Below are positions 1 to 6,080 of a stretch of DNA of 6,080 nucleotides, piece after piece. Under the pieces are notes generated by a model. That model saw only the letters and a program-made list of their open reading frames with translations, was not told where the DNA came from and did not search any database. The translations under genes were made by a program, and so were the position numbers. Numbering within the stretch: position 1 is the first letter of the stretch; each line of letters starts with the position of its first letter. Source of the stretch: Magnetovibrio sp. (GTDB taxonomy: Bacteria; Pseudomonadota; Alphaproteobacteria; Rhodospirillales; Magnetovibrionaceae); NCBI GenBank assembly GCA_016763255.1, contig JAESUA010000366.1:1-6080 (forward strand). The letters run 5' to 3'.

Positions 1-42
1 CAAGAACAGCTGCGCAAACGCGCGCCAAAGGACAGATCATGA
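1..42 (+). CDS. 3' end of upstream gene, probable HipB-like antitoxin
   Basis: The first reading frame is open from the window edge and encodes 13 residues (QEQLRKRAPKDRS) before a TGA at 40-42. That stop overlaps the ATG of hipA as ATGA, the usual sign of translational coupling. Genes directly upstream of hipA and overlapping it are normally small helix-turn-helix (Xre-type) antitoxins that bind HipA and repress the operon. The basic, Arg/Lys-rich tail fits such a protein, but no helix-turn-helix is visible in this fragment. The identity comes from context only. It could be any short co-transcribed gene. Confidence 0.5.
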   Translation, partial: QEQLRKRAPKDRS

Positions 43-1277
43 CTATTGAAGTATTTCTCGATGCCTATGGCACGCTGCGTAAAGTTGGTGTTTTACGTCG
101 GCATGCAGGCGCACGCCGTGAACGGGTGACATACGAGCACGATCCGGAATGGCTGGCATCACCCAACGCCTTTCAATTTGACCCGACACTTCCGTTGCGG
201 CGCGGCACATTGCATCCCGGGGAAGGTCGCGAGATGTTTGGCACGCTTGGTGATAGCGCGCCGGACACTTGGGGCCGGCGGCTGATGAACCGGCGAGAAC
301 GCCGTATGGCAGATGCCGAAAACCGGCAACCACGCGGGTTGCATGAAACGGATTACCTCTTGGGGGTCTCCGACCTGACCCGGCTCGGGGCGATCCGGTT
401 TCGTGTCGATGGCGTGTTTCAATCATCTCAATCAAAAGGTGTGCCAACAACCGTCGCTCTTGGCGGCTTGCTAAATGCAGCGCGGCGTATTGAAAGCGGC
501 GACGAGACCGAAGATGATTTAATGCTGATATTCGCGCCGGGATCATCGCTTGGCGGTGCGCGGCCCAAGGCATCAGTTTATGATCCACATGGGAATCTAT
601 CGATTGCGAAGTTTCCGAAAGATACCGATGGATATTCAGTAGAACGCTGGGAAGCGATCGCACTGGATATGGCAGCCGCTGCGGGTATTCGCGTGGCACA
701 GCATGATTTGGTGCAAGCCACTGGGCGCACGATCTTCCTGTCGCAACGCTTTGATCGCAAGCGGGCAGGGGAGGGGGATCACCGCATCCCGTTCATGTCG
801 GCCATGGCAATGACTGAGCATCGCGACGGGGATGACGATTGTAGTTATATGGAGCTCGTCGATGCTATCATTAAGAATAGTGCGCAACCCGAGGAAGACC
901 GCGCAGAACTATTTCGGCGTATGGCCTTCACCATCCTCATTTCGAACACCGACGATCATTTCAGAAACCACGGCTTTTTGTGGACGGGCCGCAAGGGTTG
1001 GATGTTAAGCCCCGCTTATGACATCAATCCTGTCCCAAACGGTCTGCGGGTTCTGTCCACACGTATTGATTTTGATGAGGCCACCGCTTCGATTGATCTT
1101 TTGCGTTCGGTTGCAGAGTTCTTTGTGCCGATGACATCAGCGGATCAAATCATCCGAGAATGCGCCGATGTCGTGCGACAATGGCGCGATTTTTCACAAG
1201 CACGCATGGCACCCAAGTTAGAAATCAAATTAATGGAGCCAGCATTCGAACATGGTGAGTTGGATGTCGTTGGCTAG
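39..1277 (+). CDS. hipA: HipA-family serine/threonine kinase toxin
   Basis: A 412-aa HipA-type toxin kinase of a type II toxin-antitoxin pair. The founding member, E. coli HipA, phosphorylates glutamyl-tRNA synthetase and halts translation; the target here is unknown. The N-terminal HipA_N/Couple_hipA region covers about residues 1-110 and the HipA_C kinase domain about 150-390. Visible kinase elements are the Gly-rich loop GSSLGGARPKAS (168-179), whose S170 aligns with the E. coli autophosphorylation site S150; the ATP-anchoring lysine in SIAKFP (K191); SQRFDRK (235-241); the catalytic loop NTDDHFRN (303-310), with D305 and N310 matching E. coli D309 and N314; and the metal-binding aspartate in SPAYDINP (D328). 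All are intact, so it should be active. The start is supported by AAGGA at 28-32, six bases before the ATG, and by the ATGA overlap with the upstream gene. Length is close to the family norm (about 400-440 aa). Base composition is clearly more GC-rich than the next two genes. The family call is firm; the physiological role is inferred. Confidence 0.93.
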   Translation: MTIEVFLDAYGTLRKVGVLRRHAGARRERVTYEHDPEWLASPNAFQFDPTLPLRRGTLHPGEGREMFGTLGDSAPDTWGRRLMNRRERRMADAENRQPRGLHETDYLLGVSDLTRLGAIRFRVDGVFQSSQSKGVPTTVALGGLLNAARRIESGDETEDDLMLIFAPGSSLGGARPKASVYDPHGNLSIAKFPKDTDGYSVERWEAIALDMAAAAGIRVAQHDLVQATGRTIFLSQRFDRKRAGEGDHRIPFMSAMAMTEHRDGDDDCSYMELVDAIIKNSAQPEEDRAELFRRMAFTILISNTDDHFRNHGFLWTGRKGWMLSPAYDINPVPNGLRVLSTRIDFDEATASIDLLRSVAEFFVPMTSADQIIRECADVVRQWRDFSQARMAPKLEIKLMEPAFEHGELDVVG

Positions 1278-1393
1278 AATAATAAACAACTGGGCGTGCC
1301 TTAGAAAAGCAAAATATTTAGAAGACGTTTCTCGGATCTCGAAGGGTTTACATGAAGCTTACAATTCGCCGCAATCAGAGGTAGATTCATAGT

Positions 1394-1411
1394 TCGGAAT
1401 AATCCGATTTT
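1394..1411 (+). terminator. Short hairpin followed by TTTT, possible weak terminator or operator
   Basis: TCGGA (1394-1398) and TCCGA (1403-1407) are a perfect 5-bp inverted repeat around an ATAA loop, followed at once by TTTT (1408-1411). It lies in the gap between hipA and the nuclease gene. The layout is that of a minimal intrinsic terminator, which could separate hipA transcription from the defence operon. The stem is short and the T-tract has only four bases, so it would be weak. It could equally be an operator half-site pair or chance. An 8-bp palindrome, CAGCGCTG, follows at 1413-1420. Confidence 0.25.
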
Positions 1412-1446
1412 ACAGCGCTGGCTGAAAACTCAACCCGGGGTATTCG

Positions 1447-2244
1447 ATGCCGATTTCATTGATCTCATTCGAACAAAATGATGCCTTTTTTGGGTATTCG
1501 TGGAAGGTTGACGATGAAAATGAGCTTGCTAGGCAGATAGCAGTCATTGCACTTGGTTATTCCCATCATGTGCAGAAAATATTGACAAATACTCACGTTC
1601 TTATGCCTGGGACGGCCTACGATAACATCCCTTCTGCTCTCGAATTATTGACTGTAGAAGGAGCAGACCCATCACACAGAGATGGCTGGATTTTCCAAGC
1701 AATTTCGTGGATTGCTGCGCTAAAATCATGTCCCGAAGCAGTTATTGCAGCGCCTCACATGCAGCATGCAGACAAAGGATTCGACGGCCTTCAACTTAAG
1801 CTAGATGAACAAAATTCAAAAGTTCTTTCTGCAATCATATTTGAAGATAAAGCTACCGCCAATCCTCGAGACACCATCCTCCGAAAGGACAAAGGGGTTT
1901 GGAAAGAGTTTGGTGATCTCGAAGCGGGAACAAGGAGCGGTTTCTTCACGGCAAAAGTGGTTGCGTTACTAAAATCTGAAACAAAATTGGACCCCGATTC
2001 AGCAATAGAAACCGTAATTTGGAAAGAAGCTCGAAAATACCGAGTTAGTATTACGGTAGCGCAAAATCATTCTACAGCGGATGGCAGAGGCAAATTGTTC
2101 AAAGGTTATGGAGATGTCGTTTCTGGAAAAACCGAGCGGCGTAGAGCCGAAACAATTCATGTTGATAGCTTAAGACCTTGGTTGGATCGAGTCGCAGAAA
2201 AAGCCAAGTTGGCGGTTCACAGCGAGGCAAAGAAAAGTGTTTGA
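1447..2244 (+). CDS. Hachiman-like (HamA-type) PD-(D/E)xK nuclease subunit
   Basis: A 265-aa cytosolic protein with no signal peptide or membrane segment, first gene of a two-gene operon with a large helicase. A PD-(D/E)xK nuclease core is visible: KGFDGLQL with D113, then the hydrophobic strand SAIIFEDKAT with E133 and K135. This gives the spacing D-(19)-E-x-K typical of the fold. Just before it, RDGWIFQAISW (78-88) looks like the helix that precedes the active site in such nucleases. The C-terminal third is basic (KTERRRAET, 228-236) and could contact nucleic acid. HamA, the effector nuclease of Hachiman defence, is a similarly sized DUF1837 protein with an E-x-K pair encoded just before a helicase, so HamA-type is the best reading. 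The match is by motif and context, and a different nuclease-helicase system remains possible. ATG 1447 is the first possible start after the in-frame stop at 1423. Its ribosome site is weak (GGGG at 1437-1440). The gene is AT-rich relative to hipA. Its end overlaps the helicase start by 8 bp. Confidence 0.6.
   Translation: MPISLISFEQNDAFFGYSWKVDDENELARQIAVIALGYSHHVQKILTNTHVLMPGTAYDNIPSALELLTVEGADPSHRDGWIFQAISWIAALKSCPEAVIAAPHMQHADKGFDGLQLKLDEQNSKVLSAIIFEDKATANPRDTILRKDKGVWKEFGDLEAGTRSGFFTAKVVALLKSETKLDPDSAIETVIWKEARKYRVSITVAQNHSTADGRGKLFKGYGDVVSGKTERRRAETIHVDSLRPWLDRVAEKAKLAVHSEAKKSV
2224..2227 (+). promoter_or_regulatory. Ribosome binding site deciding the GTG start of the helicase gene
   Basis: GAGG lies nine bases before the GTG at 2237, inside the end of the nuclease gene. 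The next in-frame ATG, at 2264, has no purine-rich site before it (the sequence there is GATCCAGATACAGTCACATTG minus its last bases). The GTG start, with its 8-bp overlap of the nuclease stop, is therefore preferred. It implies coupled translation of the two subunits. Confidence 0.5.
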
Positions 2245-5200
2245 TCCAGATACAGTCACATTGATGTCAAATGCGCCGAGCCTAGATGGCTTGAATCAAG
2301 ACAAAATTCCGCAAATGTTAACAGAGGCGTATGCCGAGATCGTCGCCGCAAGGATTCGTATGCGCGATCTGAAAGACGGTGGCGAAGATCGTGAAAATGT
2401 ACCCAATGTCATAGAAGCGATGCGCCGCTTAGCATTCACTCAAGAGGCATTTGTGGCCACCTCTGAAGAACGTGAAAACCGTGCATCCGCATCATTCGTA
2501 GCAGGGGCCGCCCACCACGCATGTCTTCTTGCAGAAAGCCTGCTTGAAGACGGCCGGTCGACTAGCAGTCTTAGCTTTGATGGGATTTCACCTGAAATAT
2601 CCGCAACACTTTTGTTTCTTAGCGCCGAAGCAAGTGCAGATGCTGCAGAGATGGCCAAATATATTCGAGTAGACACAGATGATCATGTAGAGGCGGCGTT
2701 ATTATTCGCCATAAAGTATCTCGCGACCGGGCAGTTGACGGACTTGCTTGCTTTAGAATTGCCAACCGCAGGTCAGATCCTTCAAAGCGGGGGGCAATCT
2801 GCTGCGGTTCGTGCACTATACAATCGAATATTCATTGGAATAAGAATTGCGGCCGCACTGTTTTTGGGAGAACCGCGAGACGAGGGAAGCGAAGAAACCA
2901 ATCCTCAGGAAATTTTCAAATTAGTGCAGGAACTCTGCATCGATAGCGTTTTGATAAATTTTGGACATGAAGGTAGTAGTCACAACAGTTTGTATCCAGG
3001 GCCGCTGCATTTAGCGTCTCTGCTGTCAGCGGTGTTTAAGGACTTCTTAGATGATGGCGTTATTAGTGTGCCTCCTCCGAGCGGAATAGATGGTAATCAT
3101 TGGCTGAAAATAATGGGGCTGTTTGCGCAGCGCCGGCCCTATCTATGGCGGAACCATCGACAGGCAATTACGCTAGGATACTTAGAGAATGGAATATCTT
3201 CTGCCGTAAGTTTTCCAACTGGGGCGGGGAAGTCAACGCTCTCAGAACTAAAGATTGCTGTATCAATAATACTTGGTAAGAAAGTCATATTTCTTGCACC
3301 GACTTTGTCTCTCGTTGATCAAACTAGCCGGGCAATGATGGAGGCGTTTCCAGAAGTCTCTGTCTTTAGGGAACGAGCCAATGACCTCAGCTTAGGTCTG
3401 GACGATCAGAGTTTACCCGAAATTTCGGTCCTGACACCTGAACGTTGCCTAGCAATGTTTAACTTCAATCCAGATGTCTTTGACGAAATCGGACTCGTGG
3501 TTTTTGACGAATGTCATCTACTCCACCCGAGGAGTGAGGACAAAAGCCGTCGAGCGGTCGATGCCATGATGTGCATTTTGAATCTAGGTGGTCTGACACC
3601 CGCGCCAGACATGCTATTTTTGTCGGCTATGATGAAAAACAGCCAGGAAATTGCGGATTGGCTAAGCAAACTAACCGGTCGCGCCTGCCTATCTCTGGAC
3701 TTGCTTTGGAAACCAACACGTCAAGTCAGAGGATGCGTTGTTTACGGAGAGAATGAGATTAAACGTCTTGAAAATCAACTTCTCGATGTAAGATCTCATG
3801 TTGACAACAAGGCCGCGCCAAAGGCTTTGCGAGACCATCTAAAAGTAACTCCCTTCGGTTTCTTCTGCCTGAACCAAACCTGGCAATCTACGTCTCGTAG
3901 TGACTACAGCCTGTTACGGTTATTAGACAAGGATGTCACACTGACGACTGGAGAGTATTTACCGAAAGGTATGCCAAACAAATCGGCTCGTTGGTATCTT
4001 ACACCCAACGGCCTTCAAGTGTCGGCTATATTAGCCGCTGAAATTGCAAGGAAGGGCCTGAAATCACTTGTATTTGTTCAGACAATTCCGTGGGCGATAA
4101 GTGCCAACAACAACATTTCAGATAGTTTGGGCTTATCAAATATCAGGTTGTCAGAATCTGAAAAACATCTTTACGAGTTAGCAGCAGACGAAGCCGGTGG
4201 ATCTCAATATCTGTATCTGAATGTTGATGAGGCCGGTGAAAAACTGTTGTCAGCAAGTGTATGCCACCATGGTCATTTGATGCAATCCGAGAGAAGTCTC
4301 CATGAAAGCCTTTTCAAGCGATCTGATGGTCTGAATGTTCTTGTGGCAACTTCGACGCTATCGCAGGGAATGAATTTGCCCGGGGATGTTGTGATAATTG
4401 GAGGTGATAGCCGTTTTGATCTTGATGCTGACAAGATGACACAAATGGAGGCTCATGAGCTTCTAAATGCTGCAGGTCGCGCGGGACGGGCTGGGGAACG
4501 ATCTCATGGATTCGTATTGATAGTGCCAAGCAAAGTCGTCTCCTTTAACAATGACAAAAGTACCATCCACAAACACTGGAACGATTTGAGAGCGATATTC
4601 TCTCAAGGTGACCAATGCTTGACAATAGAAGACCCTTTGGGACCTCTACTTGATCGAATCCATGAAGCGTCCGCCGCTGATGAACCAATGACCGAATATC
4701 TGATACGGAGGCTTCCACTCGACGATGCAGAAGGAGAAATAGGTTCGGCTAGTACAAAGCGCATGATTTCCCGTTCCCTCGCAGCGTATCAGGCCAGCGT
4801 GCACGGAGAACTAGATTGGATCGAAAGTCGAGTAGAATCAGTTCTTTCAGTTCGTGCGAATTATTTAGAAAATGAAGCACAAACCACTTGGGAAGAGCGC
4901 CTTGCTGCGGCTTCCGGCCTGCCACTTGCCATCATCAAGGAACTCGGCTTGGCTTTGTCTGGTGGAGCACGATCAACGGCTTCAATTCAGGAATGGTCCG
5001 ATTGGTTCGTAAAGTGGTTGATGGATCGGGCGCCCCAACTACCGACGTTGATACGAGAAGAAAGTCTGGAGAGCTTTCTTGGGACGTCGTACAAAAACCT
5101 TAAAACAGATAATGAACGCGGAAAAATGGCTGCAGATTCGATCTTCGGGCTGCTGCAGCACTGGATGTTGGGTTCACCGCTTTGCGATATTGAGAGGGCA

Positions 5201-5572
5201 GTTGGCACCGAAGAACGCAACATAAAAACTTGCGAGAAAGCGAGAGATTTCGTTTTGGACATAGTTCCTGAGCTTGCATACTTGTTCAATTTGCCAGGGC
5301 AAGTCTTTAATGCGATGAACAAAGACGGGGGTATTGATGTCGAGCTTCCATTCAATTTGGCCGTTCTGGGCTCTTGCGTCAAAGAAGGCTTCAACCGTTC
5401 TGAAAAATTGGTACTTAAAGGGATGGTAGGCAAGAAAGCTGGCCGTCGCATTGTCCACAGAGAGTTCTTATCCATCGAGCAATATCTTACCCCAGCTATT
5501 GAGGGAGAAAACTATGCCGATACTGCAGCTCGAATTGATAATGCAATAGCACTGAAGATGCTGTCTGAATAG
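2237..5572 (+). CDS. Ski2/Hel308-like SF2 helicase, Hachiman-like (HamB-type) subunit
   Basis: An 1111-aa ATP-dependent superfamily 2 helicase. The first RecA domain has a Q-motif-like approach (RRPYLWRNHRQA, 299-310), Walker A PTGAGKST (327-334, K332), motif Ia APTLSLVDQ (354-362), motif Ib TPER (400-403), the Walker B box DECH (424-427) and motif III SAM (463-465). The second has SLVFVQT (610-616), the Ski2-like HHGHL (677-681) with a following SER, motif V TSTLSQGMNLP (705-715) and motif VI GRAGRAGE (747-754). All catalytic residues are intact. Around this core lie an Ala-rich, probably helical N-terminal region (1-290) and a C-terminal region (about 800-1111) in which I recognise no named domain; the part after motif VI may hold the winged-helix and helical-bundle modules seen in Hel308-type enzymes. 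It follows the nuclease gene with an 8-bp overlap and a GTG start, so the two are probably made as partners. This organisation matches HamB of Hachiman, which is thought to sense damaged or phage DNA and control HamA. Helicase identity is firm; Hachiman membership is inferred. Confidence 0.85.
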   Translation: MFDPDTVTLMSNAPSLDGLNQDKIPQMLTEAYAEIVAARIRMRDLKDGGEDRENVPNVIEAMRRLAFTQEAFVATSEERENRASASFVAGAAHHACLLAESLLEDGRSTSSLSFDGISPEISATLLFLSAEASADAAEMAKYIRVDTDDHVEAALLFAIKYLATGQLTDLLALELPTAGQILQSGGQSAAVRALYNRIFIGIRIAAALFLGEPRDEGSEETNPQEIFKLVQELCIDSVLINFGHEGSSHNSLYPGPLHLASLLSAVFKDFLDDGVISVPPPSGIDGNHWLKIMGLFAQRRPYLWRNHRQAITLGYLENGISSAVSFPTGAGKSTLSELKIAVSIILGKKVIFLAPTLSLVDQTSRAMMEAFPEVSVFRERANDLSLGLDDQSLPEISVLTPERCLAMFNFNPDVFDEIGLVVFDECHLLHPRSEDKSRRAVDAMMCILNLGGLTPAPDMLFLSAMMKNSQEIADWLSKLTGRACLSLDLLWKPTRQVRGCVVYGENEIKRLENQLLDVRSHVDNKAAPKALRDHLKVTPFGFFCLNQTWQSTSRSDYSLLRLLDKDVTLTTGEYLPKGMPNKSARWYLTPNGLQVSAILAAEIARKGLKSLVFVQTIPWAISANNNISDSLGLSNIRLSESEKHLYELAADEAGGSQYLYLNVDEAGEKLLSASVCHHGHLMQSERSLHESLFKRSDGLNVLVATSTLSQGMNLPGDVVIIGGDSRFDLDADKMTQMEAHELLNAAGRAGRAGERSHGFVLIVPSKVVSFNNDKSTIHKHWNDLRAIFSQGDQCLTIEDPLGPLLDRIHEASAADEPMTEYLIRRLPLDDAEGEIGSASTKRMISRSLAAYQASVHGELDWIESRVESVLSVRANYLENEAQTTWEERLAAASGLPLAIIKELGLALSGGARSTASIQEWSDWFVKWLMDRAPQLPTLIREESLESFLGTSYKNLKTDNERGKMAADSIFGLLQHWMLGSPLCDIERAVGTEERNIKTCEKARDFVLDIVPELAYLFNLPGQVFNAMNKDGGIDVELPFNLAVLGSCVKEGFNRSEKLVLKGMVGKKAGRRIVHREFLSIEQYLTPAIEGENYADTAARIDNAIALKMLSE

Positions 5573-5607
5573 ATGCTGCACTCCGATAACCCACCCCGAA
5601 CCGAGGC

Positions 5608-6080
5608 TTACGCCCCGATCCTTTTGACACGAATGCCGAGCTTGCGGGCCTTGTCGACGATATTTTCGGTGATGCCAGATCCCGGTGTTGCGATCAGCCC
5701 CTGGGGCATTGTGTCCAATATTTTGTCATTGCGTTTGAAGGGTGCGGCTTTGCCGTGGTTCTTCCAGTCGGGCTTGAAGACCACTTGGGTGACACCGCGC
5801 GTATCAGCCCATCTTGAGGCGATCATTTCAGCGCCTCTGGGGGTGCCGCCGTGTAATAGGATCATATCGGGGTATTTCTCGTGCGTTGCGTCAAGCACGG
5901 CCCAGATAAGATCATAGGCCTGATAATCTCCGCCCGAGAAGGCAATGCGGGTGCCTTCGGGACAGTGGATTTCGGTTTCCTGAGAACGCCGGTGGAATAC
6001 TGCACCACGTGAGCGGCGAGATTGTCTTGTCGCAGGTGGGCTGATTGGCCCATCCTGATAGGCTCTTCGTTTTGGTGGAG
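5608..6080 (-). CDS. DUF2493 (YspA-like SLOG) protein, 5' end beyond the window
   Basis: This frame on the minus strand is open from the window edge to a TAA at 5608-5610, giving at least 156 residues. It carries the DUF2493 signature in order: strand RIAFSGGDYQAYD (begins at 5949), LLHGGTPRGAE (about 5856-5827) followed by SRWAD, PDWKNHGKAAPFKRND (5772-5725), and a C-terminal ATPGSGITENIVDKARKLGI. SLOG-fold proteins are Rossmann-like and are thought to bind nucleotides or nucleotide-derived ligands; the ligand here is unknown. A GTG at 5898 could be mistaken for the start, but the conserved first strand lies upstream of it, so the true start is outside the window. The stretch before that strand is Arg/Ser/Pro-rich and looks disordered. 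Such proteins are frequent in alphaproteobacterial plasmids and integrative elements. The gene converges on the helicase gene with 35 bp between stops, and no convincing terminator is seen there. Its composition is more GC-rich than the helicase gene. Confidence 0.85.
   Translation of the reverse strand, partial: PPKRRAYQDGPISPPATRQSRRSRGAVFHRRSQETEIHCPEGTRIAFSGGDYQAYDLIWAVLDATHEKYPDMILLHGGTPRGAEMIASRWADTRGVTQVVFKPDWKNHGKAAPFKRNDKILDTMPQGLIATPGSGITENIVDKARKLGIRVKRIGA

Noticed and set aside
43..699. A long minus-strand ORF (218 codons) opposite hipA, plus a shorter one at 159-422.
   Set aside because: Both are antisense to a gene with an intact kinase signature. Their translations are rich in Arg, His and Pro as expected from reading GC-rich coding DNA backwards, with no domain seen.
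1347..1375. A TTTACA at 1347-1352 as a possible -35 box for the nuclease-helicase operon.
   Set aside because: No acceptable -10 box lies 16-18 bases downstream (sequence there is CGCCGCAATC), so no promoter is called.
1356..1481. An open frame without a start codon encoding a stretch ending in FIDLIRTK, running into the start of the nuclease gene in another phase; considered as a remnant of a decayed gene.
   Set aside because: Only about 41 codons, no start codon, no family recognised. An open stretch of this size is readily expected by chance.
4987..5475. A 162-codon minus-strand ORF opposite the helicase C-terminal region.
   Set aside because: It lies wholly antisense to the continuous helicase frame, has no recognisable domain, and its translation is Ser/Pro-rich with low-quality signals.
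5573..5607. Possible bidirectional terminator between the convergent genes (minus strand CCTCG-GTT-CGGGG).
   Set aside because: The stem is only 5 bp with a G-T wobble and there is no T-tract on either strand, so it does not meet the pattern of an intrinsic terminator.
5573..5917. A 114-codon plus-strand ORF whose ATG directly follows the helicase stop, tempting as a third operon gene.
   Set aside because: It is antisense to the DUF2493 gene, whose conserved motifs are unmistakable on the minus strand. The plus-strand translation shows no recognisable domain and has no clear ribosome site of its own.
5862..6053. A minus-strand ORF of 63 codons at the right end.
   Set aside because: It overlaps the DUF2493 reading frame in a different phase, and the latter carries the conserved first strand RIAFSGG. 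The shorter frame is a shadow.
1..6080. CRISPR arrays, insertion-sequence ends, tRNA genes or long direct repeats that could define an insertion site.
   Set aside because: None seen by eye on either strand. Short repeats could be missed without computation.

Overview
The window looks like an accessory region of an alphaproteobacterium, most likely of the Rhodobacterales/roseobacter type. This rests on protein style only: a DUF2493/SLOG protein of the kind common on alphaproteobacterial mobile elements, and a moderately GC-rich HipA gene. No rRNA, tRNA or phylogenetic marker is present, so the taxonomy is an inference.

Layout from left to right. (1) Bases 1-42 are the last 13 codons and stop of an upstream gene, probably the DNA-binding antitoxin of a HipBA-type pair; its stop overlaps the start of hipA as ATGA. 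(2) 39-1277 (+) is a full-length HipA-family serine/threonine kinase toxin with an intact kinase core. (3) 1278-1446 is an AT-richer gap of 169 bp with a short inverted repeat followed by TTTT, and a 10-codon mini-ORF of unknown meaning. (4) 1447-2244 (+) is a 265-aa protein with a plausible PD-(D/E)xK nuclease core. (5) 2237-5572 (+), overlapping it by 8 bp, is an 1111-aa Ski2/Hel308-like superfamily 2 helicase with all major motifs. (6) 5608-6080 (-), convergent and cut by the window end, is a DUF2493 (YspA-like SLOG) protein.

The main system is the two-gene nuclease-helicase operon at 1447-5572. Small nuclease first, large Ski2-like helicase second, translationally coupled, is the architecture of Hachiman (HamA-HamB) antiphage defence. 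The sequences look divergent, so this is Hachiman-like by architecture and motifs, not proven by alignment. By family analogy the helicase would sense or travel on abnormal DNA and release or activate the nuclease.

The operon is visibly more AT-rich than both flanks (hand counts: 38/60 G+C at 181-240 in hipA, 20/60 at 1801-1860 in the nuclease gene, 32/60 at 5821-5880 in the DUF2493 gene). This suggests a separately acquired cargo block set between a toxin-antitoxin pair and a mobile-element-type gene, i.e. a small defence/stability island.
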